This document shows positions 1-5,867 of a stretch of DNA of 5,867 bases, in pieces (within the stretch, counting starts at the first letter, position 1; every line of letters starts with the position of its first letter). The notes beneath the pieces are model-generated. The model worked only from the letters and a program-made list of their open reading frames with translations. It was not told the origin of the DNA and made no database searches. The DNA is taken from assembly GCA_016650185.1 (NCBI GenBank), contig JAENWE010000519.1, positions 1 through 5,867 of the forward strand. Direction: 5' to 3'. The position numbers and the translations under genes were made by a program. Source of the stretch: Vicinamibacteria bacterium (GTDB taxonomy: Bacteria; Acidobacteriota; Vicinamibacteria; Fen-336; JAGNNV01).

Positions 1-15
1 GTGCCACGGGAAAGA

Positions 16-39
16 CGAGCCATCGTGGTTCGCCTTTTT
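16..39 (+). terminator. Probable intrinsic terminator of a gene upstream of the window
   Basis: Bases 16-22 (CGAGCCA) pair with 26-32 (TGGTTCG) in a 7-bp stem with one G-U wobble and a three-base loop. Two C residues follow, then five T residues at 35-39. A stem with an immediate T tract is the usual form of a Rho-independent terminator on the + strand. It would end transcription from a gene lying before base 1 and separate it from the hydrolase gene starting at 142. The stem is short and the tract has only five T, so efficiency is uncertain. Confidence 0.5.
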
Positions 40-125
40 GGGTGGCCGCTCGGCGCGCGGGGCCGCTGAAGCGGAATAGACTGGAGGGGCGCCCGCACCG
101 GCAAGGTATGCACTGGTGTCGTGCG

Positions 126-131
126 AAGGAG
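126..131 (+). promoter_or_regulatory. Ribosome binding site of the hydrolase-receiver gene
   Basis: AAGGAG lies ten bases before the ATG at 142. It selects that ATG over the in-frame GTG at 121, because the Shine-Dalgarno sequence would fall inside the reading frame of the longer version. Confidence 0.75.
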
Positions 132-141
132 ATGCCGTCTT

Positions 142-1467
142 ATGAGAGTACGCTTTTGGGGAACCAGGGGATCGATCGCTACCCCCGGGCCGGGCACAAC
201 CCACTTCGGGGGCAACACCTCCTGCGTGGAATTGACCACGTCGGACGGCGACCTTCTGATTTTCGACTGCGGCACCGGTGCACACAGACTCGCCGCCAAG
301 CTGATCGCCGAGGGCAAGAGCCAGATCAAAGCGAACATCCTCCTGGGGCACACTCACTGGGACCATATTCAAGGCTTTCCCTTTTTCAGCCCTGCCTTCG
401 TGAAAGGAAACTCCGCCGCCATTTATGGCCCCGAAGGCAGCCATGGGTCACTCCATGACGTGCTTTCCGGCCAGATGGAGTTCACCTACTTTCCTGTCGA
501 GCTGAGTCAGCTCCCGGCCGCGATCACGTACCACGACCTGGCCGAGGGAATTCATGCCATCGGCTCCGCGCGGGTAGCCACGCAATTCATCAACCATCCG
601 GCCCTGACCCTCGGGTATCGGGTGGAGTCGAACGGCAAGGCCGTCGTGTACCTGGTGGATCACGAGCCCTTTTCCGATGAGCTCTGGCGAGCCGGGGCCG
701 AACCCGGCCGGATCGAGTCCATCCTCCATGACGGCGATCGCCGGCACGCCCAGTTCATGGTGGATGCCGACCTCGTCATCCACGATGCCCAGTACACCCC
801 CGAAGAATACGGTCCCAAGAAGAGCTGGGGCCACAGCACCTACGCCTACGCCGTCCAACTGGCCTCGGCGGCCGGGGTCCGGCACCTCGTCCTGACCCAC
901 CATGATCCCGATCACGACGACCACTTCATTGCCGACATCGAGCGCAGAGCTCGCGACCTGGCCCGGGATCTGGGAAAGGGACTGGACGTCTCCTGCGCGT
1001 ATGAAGGGTGTGAGCTGGTGATCGAGCGTCGGACCAGTGTGCGGCCTTTCGAGACCGCAGACCCCTTCCAGGCCTCTCTCGCGCAGAGCCACCTTCACAT
1101 CCTGGTGGTTGACGATGAGGCGGAAGCGCTCAAAGCGGTGGCGCGGGCCCTGGGCGAAGGTTCCTATGTGGTCCGCACCGCGCCGAGTGGCCCGGACGCG
1201 CTACGCATGATTTCCGAACAGATTCCCGACCTCGTAGTCCTGGATTACACGATTGCCGGGATGGACGGCTTTGAGGTTACGAGAGCGATCCGCGCCAACT
1301 CCGAGACCAAGGACGTACCGGTGGTGATGCTGACCGCCTTGACCGATGAGCCCAGCATCCGCAAAGGCTTCGAGGCCGGGGTGACGGATTACGTCACCAA
1401 ACCATTCTCGTTACCCCAGCTGCTGGCCCGCGTCCACGCCTGTCTGGCTCGGACAAAACGGCGATAG
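142..1467 (+). CDS. MBL-fold metallo-hydrolase fused to a C-terminal response-regulator receiver domain
   Basis: The 441-residue protein has two domains. Residues 1 to about 295 form a metallo-beta-lactamase fold opening with RFWGTRGS. The metal motif HTHWDH is at 70-75, an NHP..GYR segment has H152, the likely bridging aspartate is D215 in IHDAQY, a WGHST motif has H231, and HHDP is at 253-256. These resemble the RNase Z / cyclic-nucleotide phosphodiesterase-like branch of the superfamily, but the substrate cannot be read from sequence. After a linker (about 296-316), residues 317-438 form a receiver domain with the acidic pair D324/D325, phospho-acceptor D368 in VVLDYT, T398 and K420 in the TKPF motif, so it should be phosphorylatable. 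There is no signal peptide or membrane segment, so it is probably cytoplasmic. The inferred role is a hydrolase controlled by a histidine kinase; no kinase is in the window. ATG 142 is chosen for its ribosome binding site and because MRVRFWGTRGS fits the usual family N-terminus. Fold and domain calls are secure; the function is open. Confidence 0.93.
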   Translation: MRVRFWGTRGSIATPGPGTTHFGGNTSCVELTTSDGDLLIFDCGTGAHRLAAKLIAEGKSQIKANILLGHTHWDHIQGFPFFSPAFVKGNSAAIYGPEGSHGSLHDVLSGQMEFTYFPVELSQLPAAITYHDLAEGIHAIGSARVATQFINHPALTLGYRVESNGKAVVYLVDHEPFSDELWRAGAEPGRIESILHDGDRRHAQFMVDADLVIHDAQYTPEEYGPKKSWGHSTYAYAVQLASAAGVRHLVLTHHDPDHDDHFIADIERRARDLARDLGKGLDVSCAYEGCELVIERRTSVRPFETADPFQASLAQSHLHILVVDDEAEALKAVARALGEGSYVVRTAPSGPDALRMISEQIPDLVVLDYTIAGMDGFEVTRAIRANSETKDVPVVMLTALTDEPSIRKGFEAGVTDYVTKPFSLPQLLARVHACLARTKRR

Positions 1468-1518
1468 GAACCACGGACTGCTAAGCCGGACATTGAGGCG
1501 ATCCGGTGGCGGGTTGCG

Positions 1519-1557
1519 GTCGATGAGCTTTGGTGAGATGCTTTTTGTCGATGAGCT
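1519..1557 (+). repeat. 11-base direct repeat across the TfoX-family start codon
   Basis: GTCGATGAGCT occurs at 1519-1529 and again at 1547-1557, a 28-base offset. The second copy contains the ATG used by the TfoX-family gene. The first copy carries an ATG (1523) in another frame that opens a 31-codon frame overlapping the gene start. The repeat may be a small local duplication or coincidence. Confidence 0.45.
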
Positions 1558-1949
1558 ACGACGAAGGTCTAGGGGAGCGAATCCGCGGAACCATGGACCA
1601 TCTTCACTGGGTGTCTGAGAGGAAGATGTTCGGCGGCCTGGCTTTCATGGTGAGAGGGCACATGGCGGTCGGCGTCGTGAAGGATGAACTGATGGTGCGG
1701 GTGGGGCCGGAGGCGTGCGCCTGGCTCATCGACAAACCCCACGCGCGAGCGATGGACTTCACCGGCCGCGCGATGACGGGCTTTCTGTTCGTCGAACCGC
1801 CAGGCCTCGAAGACGATCACGACCTTGCCCATTGGGTCGGCCACGGCGTCGAGTACGCGCTGTCCCTGCCGCCAAAGACCGCCCTGGTAGGGGCGCGACC
1901 ACAAGAAAGGACGCGTCCCAAGACCGGAAAACCTCGACCGAAACGGTGA
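1551..1949 (+). CDS. TfoX N-terminal domain family protein
   Basis: The 132-residue protein is a single TfoX_N domain (about residues 3-110). Family features are the MSYDEGL N-terminus, the RKMFGGLAFMV segment at 25-34, the DELMVRVGPEA segment at 45-55, MDFTGRAMTGF at 68-78 and the closing SLPPK at 105-109. A lysine- and arginine-rich tail (116-132) follows, as in many relatives. Full-length TfoX/Sxy proteins act in competence regulation in gammaproteobacteria. This protein lacks the TfoX C-terminal domain, and single-domain members have no firmly known role, so competence should not be inferred. The ATG at 1551 matches the usual family start; the in-frame GTG at 1533 would add six residues. 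The Shine-Dalgarno is weak (GGTGAG, 13 bases before ATG). It lies 83 bases after the hydrolase gene on the same strand and may share its transcript. Confidence 0.88.
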   Translation: MSYDEGLGERIRGTMDHLHWVSERKMFGGLAFMVRGHMAVGVVKDELMVRVGPEACAWLIDKPHARAMDFTGRAMTGFLFVEPPGLEDDHDLAHWVGHGVEYALSLPPKTALVGARPQERTRPKTGKPRPKR

Positions 1950-1974
1950 GCCGCCAGATCCTCGAGGAAATGTA

Positions 1975-1987
1975 GGGAGTGACTCCC
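1975..1987. repeat. 13-base palindrome
   Basis: GGGAGT at 1975-1980 and ACTCCC at 1982-1987 are inverted around one central G. The spacing is too tight for a full RNA hairpin, so if functional it is more likely a DNA-level symmetric site. It lies 25 bases after the TfoX-family stop codon. No known site is recognised. Confidence 0.35.
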
Positions 1988-1999
1988 CTGGCGTCAACC

Positions 2000-2027
2000 T
2001 CGGGCTCTCAGCACGATGAGAGCCCGA
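2000..2027. terminator. Perfect 11-bp inverted repeat between convergent genes, possible bidirectional terminator
   Basis: TCGGGCTCTCA (2000-2010) is perfectly complementary to TGAGAGCCCGA (2017-2027) around a six-base loop. It lies 50 bases after the TfoX-family stop and 37 bases after the stop of the - strand gene remnant. Its position between converging transcripts suggests a shared transcription end or an RNA 3' barrier. Neither side has a T tract, so it is not a textbook Rho-independent terminator. The inverted repeat itself is certain; the function is inferred. Confidence 0.5.
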
Positions 2028-2064
2028 ACGACCGGCCATCGAAGCGGCTGAGGGGCGGCCAAGG

Positions 2065-2205
2065 CTAAGGGCGAACGAGTAAGGCGACGCGTGGGAAGGC
2101 GAAAGTACCTGCGACATCGCCGATCAGCGTGATCTGACCGACGTAGAAGCCGGGCTTCAATGAACCGGCGGGGACTGCGAGTTCCAGGAAACTGTTGATA
2201 GCGGT
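2065..2205 (-). pseudogene. Probable remnant of the 3' end of a VWFA-related (acidobacterial type) protein gene
   Basis: About 46 codons on the - strand, ending at TAG (2065-2067), read like a true protein C-terminus. They include VPAGSLKPGFYVGQ, then GDVAGTFAFPRVALLVRP. From memory this matches the closing beta-sandwich segment of the large VWFA-related protein family common in Acidobacteriota, in which a pattern like LKPG.Y.CQVNV.DDA.G.F.FPR.ALLVR is frequent. The cysteine usual after the tyrosine is glycine here. The frame stays open upstream to an ATG at 2244 and beyond, but the residues before about 2205 become arginine- and proline-rich and lose resemblance to the family. No von Willebrand domain, signal peptide or ribosome binding site precedes it. 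I infer a 5'-deleted, decaying gene. The family match could not be tested here, and a chance open frame is the alternative. Confidence 0.42.
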
Positions 2206-2408
2206 CCCCGTTCGTCGCCGCGGGGCCTGGAAAACCAGGCCCATTGTGCGAGGAAGACGGTTTCTGCAGCCGAAGATCCCGCACGGAGGTTGGACAGGAC
2301 CGGCGCTCCGAGGGTTGAATGGGACCCGTGGACGGGAGCGGCTCGTAGCCGAATGCGGGCCGACTTTCACCACAGACTCCCCGGCCACGCCTTCACGCGT
2401 AGGCGGTC
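2206..2408. other. Non-coding stretch of unknown origin, possible dispersed intergenic repeat
   Basis: This completes the roughly 460-base gene-free interval between the TfoX-family gene and the DUF5684 gene. No frame on either strand gives a believable protein, although long open frames exist because of high GC. Besides the 2223-2242 hairpin it holds several small inverted repeats: GGCT/AGCC at 2340-2350, GTGCG (2246-2250) with CGCAC (2280-2284), and a 6-bp stem with one wobble at 2383-2400. The last lies eight bases past the DUF5684 stop and could form a weak 3' hairpin on that transcript. The density of short palindromes is compatible with an intergenic repeat element, but only one copy is in the window. 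Confidence 0.3.
2223..2242. repeat. Perfect 8-bp hairpin with AAAA loop
   Basis: GGGCCTGG (2223-2230) pairs perfectly with CCAGGCCC (2235-2242) across AAAA. It sits just where the resemblance of the adjacent remnant to a protein family fades, and 166 bases beyond the stop codon of the - strand membrane-protein gene. No T tract follows on either strand, so a terminator role is not supported. It could be part of a dispersed palindromic repeat. Confidence 0.5.
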
Positions 2409-2804
2409 TCAACCGCCGTATCTTGCGTCGCCGAACGCCAGCAGCGGGAAGAACACAAAAGGCAGGAAGACGAGCCCGAGCCCAAACCCCGCGCCCTTGC
2501 CGAAGCTCCCTGCGAAGGCGATCGTCACCAGGATGAACACGATGAAGTTCACCAGCGGGATGAAGAACAAGATGATCCACCAGATCGGCTTGCCGCTGAT
2601 TTCCAACATCACGATCAAGTTGTAGATGGGGATAATCGATGCCCAGCCGGGCTTGCCCGCCTTCACAAATATCTTCCACATCGCGACAACCATGAGCAAA
2701 AAGAAGACCAGGGAGAGAAAACCGAACAGGCCCCCAAAAGCACCCACGGCCTCGCCGGCGTCCTCATCCTGCAGCGCCACCAAGCCCAACATCAGATTCA
2801 CCAT
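2409..2804 (-). CDS. Small DUF5684-family integral membrane protein
   Basis: The 131-residue protein has a short acidic stretch (QDEDAGEA, 12-19), a strong membrane helix at about 23-43, then the conserved core WKIFVKAGKPGWASIIPIYN (43-62). GKPIWW follows at 71-76, with hydrophobic segments at about 74-98 and 107-124, and the terminal LLAFGDARYGG. This series of motifs marks DUF5684, a bacterial membrane domain also seen attached to some signal peptidase I-like proteins. No catalytic serine/lysine region is present here, so it is not a peptidase itself. Its biochemical role is unknown. The start at 2804 is supported by GGAG (2811-2814), six bases upstream. The open frame continues further upstream but only as a shadow of the peptidase gene. 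It lies 151 bases downstream of the M13 peptidase gene on the same strand, so it may have its own promoter. Confidence 0.87.
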   Translation of the reverse strand: MVNLMLGLVALQDEDAGEAVGAFGGLFGFLSLVFFLLMVVAMWKIFVKAGKPGWASIIPIYNLIVMLEISGKPIWWIILFFIPLVNFIVFILVTIAFAGSFGKGAGFGLGLVFLPFVFFPLLAFGDARYGG

Positions 2805-2838
2805 GTTCCGCTCCGTTCTTGATTTTGAGAGAGGCCGA

Positions 2839-2856
2839 GCCTCGCGAATGCGAGAC
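2839..2856 (-). other. Hairpin in the leader before the DUF5684 gene
   Basis: On the - strand, GTCTCGC and GCGAGGC form a 7-bp stem with one wobble around ATTC, about 35 bases before the DUF5684 start. No T tract follows, so it is not a clear terminator of the peptidase transcript. It could be a leader structure or a chance pairing. I found no convincing -35/-10 pair in the 151-base gap. Confidence 0.25.
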
Positions 2857-2955
2857 CAGCGCGTTGACGACCTAGCCGGAGTGTAGCCCGAAAAGAAGAC
2901 GCCAAAACGAGATCGACCGATTCGCACGCTCGCTGCCTGCTCCCGAAAAACCGAC

Positions 2956-5007
2956 CTACCAGATCTTGCAGACGTTCTCACGGACCATGGGCTGACCCAC
3001 CTTGCACGAAAAAGCCTGAGCGAACTCGGGGAGATTCGACACGATGCCGTTGATCCGATACTTCCCGGGTGAATGGGGATTGGTGGCCGCACTGACCCGC
3101 TGGTTCTCCGGGCGGTCGTTCTCGCACGCCCACTGCCCGAAGCCGATGAAGAAACGTTGCTCCGGAGTGAAGCCGTCGATGGGCGCGAGTTTCTGACCTG
3201 TCGCCGCCACCGCTTTCTGCCAGGCAAGATAGGCGATGAGCGTTCCGCCCAGGTCCGCCACATCCTCGCCCGAGGTCAGCTTGCTCTGGATCCTGATGTC
3301 GTCCACGATGGTGTAATCCGCGTACTGGTCCTGCACGCAGTTGAGACGCGTTTCGAAGGCGGTCGCGTCTTCCTTGGTCCACCAGTCCTTCAAATTGCCC
3401 TGGGCGTCGAATTGCCGGCCTTCGTCGTCGAAGCCGTGAGTCAGCTCATGGCCGATGGTCGAACCGGTATTGCCGTAGTTCGGCGCGTCGTCCATCTTGG
3501 AGTCGTAAAGAGGCGGCTGCAGAACCCCGGCGGGGAAGTTGATGTCGTTCATTTGCGGGTCGTAGTACGCGTTCACCGTGGGCGGGGTCATGCCCCACTC
3601 TTGCCGATCCACCGGCCGGCCGATTTTGGCCAGACTGCGCTTCGACTCGAACACGGTCGCGCGCCGGACGTTGCCCATGAAATCGCGCCGGTTCACGGTG
3701 AGCGCCGTGTAGTCACGCCAGCGGTCGGGATAACCCACTTTGTTGACGATGGTGCCGAGCTTCTCCATGGCTTTTTTCTTGGTTTCATCGCTCATCCAGT
3801 CGAGCTTGCCGATCTCGTCGGCCATGGCCTCCTCAACGTACCTGGTCATCTCGAGGGTCTTGGCCTTGGTCTGCGCCGAGAATGTCTTGTCCACGAACAC
3901 CTGGCCGAGCGCTTCGCCGAGGTTGCGGTCGACGAGGCCCACGCACTTCTTCCAGCGCGGTTGATCCTGACTCACCCCCCGGAGCGTCTTGCGATAGAAG
4001 TCGAAGTCCGCGTCCACGAAGGCCTGCGACAGGTAAGGCGCGCGTGAGTGGGCGACGTGCCAGCGCAGATAAGAGGTCCACTTGGCCAGGCTTTGGGAGC
4101 CGATCAAGCGGTCCAGCTCCTTGAAAAACTCGGGCTCGGTCACGTTGAGAGACGACACGCCGTCCGCGCCTTCCTCGCGCAGGTAAACGTCCCAGTCGAA
4201 GTGAGGCGTGAGCGCCTTCACCTCGGCGCGGGTCATGACGTGAAACAGCTTGTAGGGATCGCGTTTATCGACCCGGGTGAGCGAGGCCTTGGCCAGCGAC
4301 GTCTCGAGGTCGAGCACGTCGGCCGCGTCCTTCGTCGCTTTGGCCGCAGGCGTTCCCAGCAGTTCGAAGATGCGTTGCACGTGGGCCACGTATTTGGCGC
4401 GCAGTTCGACGCTCTTCTCGTCGGTCTTCGTGTAGTAATCGCGGTCAGGAAGGCTGAGGCCGCCCGCGCCCGCAAACGCGATGACCTTGGTCGAATCCGC
4501 GAAATCCTGATTGGCGCCGAAGCCGAAGGCGAGCCCGCCCCCCGCCATGGTCAGATGGGTCCGGCCGAGATAGGCCGCGAGCGCCGAGGTCGATGTCAGA
4601 CTTCGGATCACCTCAAGCTCGGGCTGCAATGGCGCGCTGCCCGCGCGATCGATGGTCGTGGTGTCCATGCAGCCGCCATAGAAATCACCGATCTTTACCT
4701 CGGACGCGGTGCGCGAGGCGGAGGGGTGGCTCGCTTCCTCGAGCAGGCCGTGCAGGAACTGATAGTTCTCATCGTTGAGTTTGCCGTACACGCTCCACCG
4801 CGCCTGATCGGAGGGGATGGGGTTGTTCTTCATCCAACCGCCGCAGACGTATTGATAGAAGTCGCCGCACGCATCGGCCGTCCTGTCCATGGAAGGGAGG
4901 TCGAGGCTCGGCGTGTAGGGCTGGGTGGTCGCCACGACCGCCGCCTTCTGCGAGACGAGGGGGCCGCCAAAGGCCGCCAGAGCGGAGACAAGGATAAAAG
5001 GGCGCAT
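2956..5007 (-). CDS. Secreted M13 (neprilysin/PepO) family zinc metallopeptidase
   Basis: The 683-residue protein is full length for M13. Residues 1 to about 27 look like a signal peptide with a hydrophobic core (FILVSALAAF); the cleavage site is uncertain and there is no lipobox cysteine, so it is probably periplasmic or exported. The N-terminal M13 domain begins with the typical ACGDFYQYVCGGW (46-58). The catalytic domain has substrate-binding NAYY (479-482) and zinc motif HELTH (520-524, catalytic E521). GEDVADLGG (580-588) supplies the third ligand E581 and the supporting D585. HSPGKYR (645-651) has H645 and R651, equivalent to neprilysin H711 and R717. The chain ends with CKIW, like the CxxW terminus of neprilysins. 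Family members cleave peptides, usually small ones, on the amino side of hydrophobic residues; the substrate here is unknown. All key residues are present and the frame is uninterrupted. The start is supported by AGGAG seven bases upstream. The gene lies 40 bases downstream of thiC on the same strand. Confidence 0.97.
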   Translation of the reverse strand: MRPFILVSALAAFGGPLVSQKAAVVATTQPYTPSLDLPSMDRTADACGDFYQYVCGGWMKNNPIPSDQARWSVYGKLNDENYQFLHGLLEEASHPSASRTASEVKIGDFYGGCMDTTTIDRAGSAPLQPELEVIRSLTSTSALAAYLGRTHLTMAGGGLAFGFGANQDFADSTKVIAFAGAGGLSLPDRDYYTKTDEKSVELRAKYVAHVQRIFELLGTPAAKATKDAADVLDLETSLAKASLTRVDKRDPYKLFHVMTRAEVKALTPHFDWDVYLREEGADGVSSLNVTEPEFFKELDRLIGSQSLAKWTSYLRWHVAHSRAPYLSQAFVDADFDFYRKTLRGVSQDQPRWKKCVGLVDRNLGEALGQVFVDKTFSAQTKAKTLEMTRYVEEAMADEIGKLDWMSDETKKKAMEKLGTIVNKVGYPDRWRDYTALTVNRRDFMGNVRRATVFESKRSLAKIGRPVDRQEWGMTPPTVNAYYDPQMNDINFPAGVLQPPLYDSKMDDAPNYGNTGSTIGHELTHGFDDEGRQFDAQGNLKDWWTKEDATAFETRLNCVQDQYADYTIVDDIRIQSKLTSGEDVADLGGTLIAYLAWQKAVAATGQKLAPIDGFTPEQRFFIGFGQWACENDRPENQRVSAATNPHSPGKYRINGIVSNLPEFAQAFSCKVGQPMVRENVCKIW

Positions 5008-5014
5008 ATTGTTT

Positions 5015-5019
5015 CTCCT
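5015..5019 (-). promoter_or_regulatory. Ribosome binding site of the M13 peptidase gene
   Basis: On the - strand AGGAG lies seven bases before the ATG at 5007. It fixes the start directly before the signal peptide. The whole gap to thiC is 40 bases and shows no terminator, which allows read-through from thiC. Confidence 0.75.
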
Positions 5020-5047
5020 GATTCAGTGACCGGCGTCCCGAAGCGTG

Positions 5048-5867
5048 TCAGCTCTTGACGTAGATCTCTGCGCCGACGGTGGCGAATTCCTGGGACTTTT
5101 CGGCCATGCCCGCCTTCAGCGCGGCTTCTGCCTCCAGGCCCTGCTTCTCCGCATAGTCGCGGACATCCTGGGTGATCTTCATTGAGCAGAAATGCGGACC
5201 GCACATCGAACAGAAGTGCGCCGTCTTGGCCCCTTCGGCGGGAAGGGTTTCGTCGTGGAAGAGCCGGGCGGTCTCGGGATCCATGCCGAGATCGAACTGG
5301 TCTTCCCATCGAAACTCGAAACGCGCCTTTGATAGAGCGTTGTCCCAGATCTGTGCGCCGGGATGACCCTTGGCGAGGTCGGCGGCGTGGGCCGCGATCT
5401 TGTAGGCGATCACGCCGTCCTTGACGTCCTGGCGGTCGGGCAGGCCCAAGTGCTCCTTTGGGGTGACGTAGCAGAGCATGGCCGTGCCGTACCAGCCGAT
5501 CATGGCGGCCCCGATGGCGGAGGTGATGTGGTCGTAGCCGGGAGCCACGTCGGTGGTGAGCGGCCCGAGCGTGTAGAAGGGCGCCTCGTGACAGACCGTG
5601 AGCTGACGGTCCATGTTCTCTTTGATGAGATGCATGGGCACGTGGCCGGGGCCTTCGATCATGACCTGGCAGTCGTGTTCCCAGGCGATCTTGGTGAGTT
5701 CGCCCAGCGTTTCAAGCTCCGCGAACTGAGCTTCGTCGTTCGCGTCGGCGATCGACCCGGGGCGAAGGCCGTCACCCAAAGAGAAGCTGACGTCGTACTG
5801 TGAGAGGAGTTCGCAGATGTCGCGGAAGCGGGTGTAGAGGAAACTCTCCTGATGATGCGCGAGGCAC
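5048..5867 (-). CDS. thiC: Phosphomethylpyrimidine synthase ThiC, C-terminal part (5' end beyond the window)
   Basis: ThiC is a cytoplasmic non-canonical radical SAM enzyme that converts 5-aminoimidazole ribotide to hydroxymethylpyrimidine phosphate, the pyrimidine branch of thiamine synthesis. The window holds the last 272 residues; the family usually has about 600. The frame runs unbroken to the window edge, where CLAHHQESFLYTRF is already typical ThiC sequence. Further signatures are SLGDGLRPGSIADAND, EGPGHVPMHLIKENM, TDVAPGYDHITSAIG and YVTPKEHLGLP. Near the C-terminus, CSMCGPHFC (5186-5212) is the CX2CX4C motif that binds the [4Fe-4S] cluster. All three cysteines are present, so this end appears functional. 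A TTG within the frame at 5779 is an internal leucine, not the start. thiC is often preceded by a TPP riboswitch, but that region is outside the window. Confidence 0.98.
   Translation of the reverse strand, partial: CLAHHQESFLYTRFRDICELLSQYDVSFSLGDGLRPGSIADANDEAQFAELETLGELTKIAWEHDCQVMIEGPGHVPMHLIKENMDRQLTVCHEAPFYTLGPLTTDVAPGYDHITSAIGAAMIGWYGTAMLCYVTPKEHLGLPDRQDVKDGVIAYKIAAHAADLAKGHPGAQIWDNALSKARFEFRWEDQFDLGMDPETARLFHDETLPAEGAKTAHFCSMCGPHFCSMKITQDVRDYAEKQGLEAEAALKAGMAEKSQEFATVGAEIYVKS

Noticed and set aside
121..141. GTG at 121 as the start of the hydrolase-receiver gene
   Set aside because: The extension MRRRCRL overlaps the Shine-Dalgarno sequence, whereas ATG 142 has proper spacing and gives the usual family N-terminus.
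40..141. Promoter for the hydrolase gene (TAGACT near 77 or TATGCA near 108 as -10)
   Set aside because: Neither candidate has a believable -35 element at the right distance, so neither is annotated.
448..1098. 216-codon open frame on the - strand opposite the hydrolase
   Set aside because: It is a shadow of the MBL-fold coding sequence and has no recognisable motif or ribosome binding site.
3245..3271. GEDVADLGG in place of the commoner GENxAD motif in the M13 peptidase
   Set aside because: The zinc ligand glutamate and the supporting aspartate are kept, and the N-to-D change is common in bacterial M13 proteins, so it does not suggest loss of function.
3073..5058. Two long open frames on the + strand (324 and 336 codons) opposite the peptidase gene
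   Set aside because: They mirror the M13 gene in a GC-rich sequence, are rich in arginine, valine and histidine, and show no domain. The - strand protein has all its family motifs.
5779..5867. thiC starting at an internal TTG near 5779
   Set aside because: Typical ThiC sequence continues upstream of that codon to the window edge, so the gene is simply cut by the window.
1..5867. CRISPR array, tRNA, intact insertion sequence
   Set aside because: I saw no regularly spaced repeats, tRNA-like cloverleaf or transposase motif on either strand.

Overview
The window is GC-rich bacterial DNA, most likely from a member of the Acidobacteriota. This is an inference from gene content: a secreted M13 metallopeptidase of the type that is expanded in that phylum, a fused metallo-beta-lactamase/receiver protein, and a gene remnant whose C-terminus resembles the phylum's VWFA-related proteins. 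No rRNA or other phylogenetic marker is present, so the assignment is tentative.

Left part, + strand (1-1949). A probable intrinsic terminator of an upstream gene (16-39) is followed by a 441-residue protein (142-1467). This joins an N-terminal metallo-beta-lactamase-fold hydrolase to a complete C-terminal response-regulator receiver domain. After 83 bases comes a small single-domain TfoX N-terminal family protein (1551-1949).

Middle (1950-2408). About 460 bases hold no intact gene. They contain a perfect 11-bp inverted repeat between the convergent genes, an apparent decayed 3' end of a protein gene on the - strand, and a hairpin-bearing stretch that may be a dispersed repeat.

Right part, - strand (2409-5867). 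In transcription order these are the 3' portion of thiC (thiamine pyrimidine synthase, cut by the window edge), an intact signal-peptide-bearing M13 metallopeptidase 40 bases downstream, and after 151 bases a small DUF5684 membrane protein. The thiC-peptidase spacing permits co-transcription, but the functions have no obvious link.

The genes do not form one recognisable pathway. The most distinctive object is the hydrolase-receiver fusion, which suggests a phosphorylation-controlled metal-dependent hydrolase. I found no convincing evidence for a wholly new multi-gene system, CRISPR array, RNA gene or intact mobile element.
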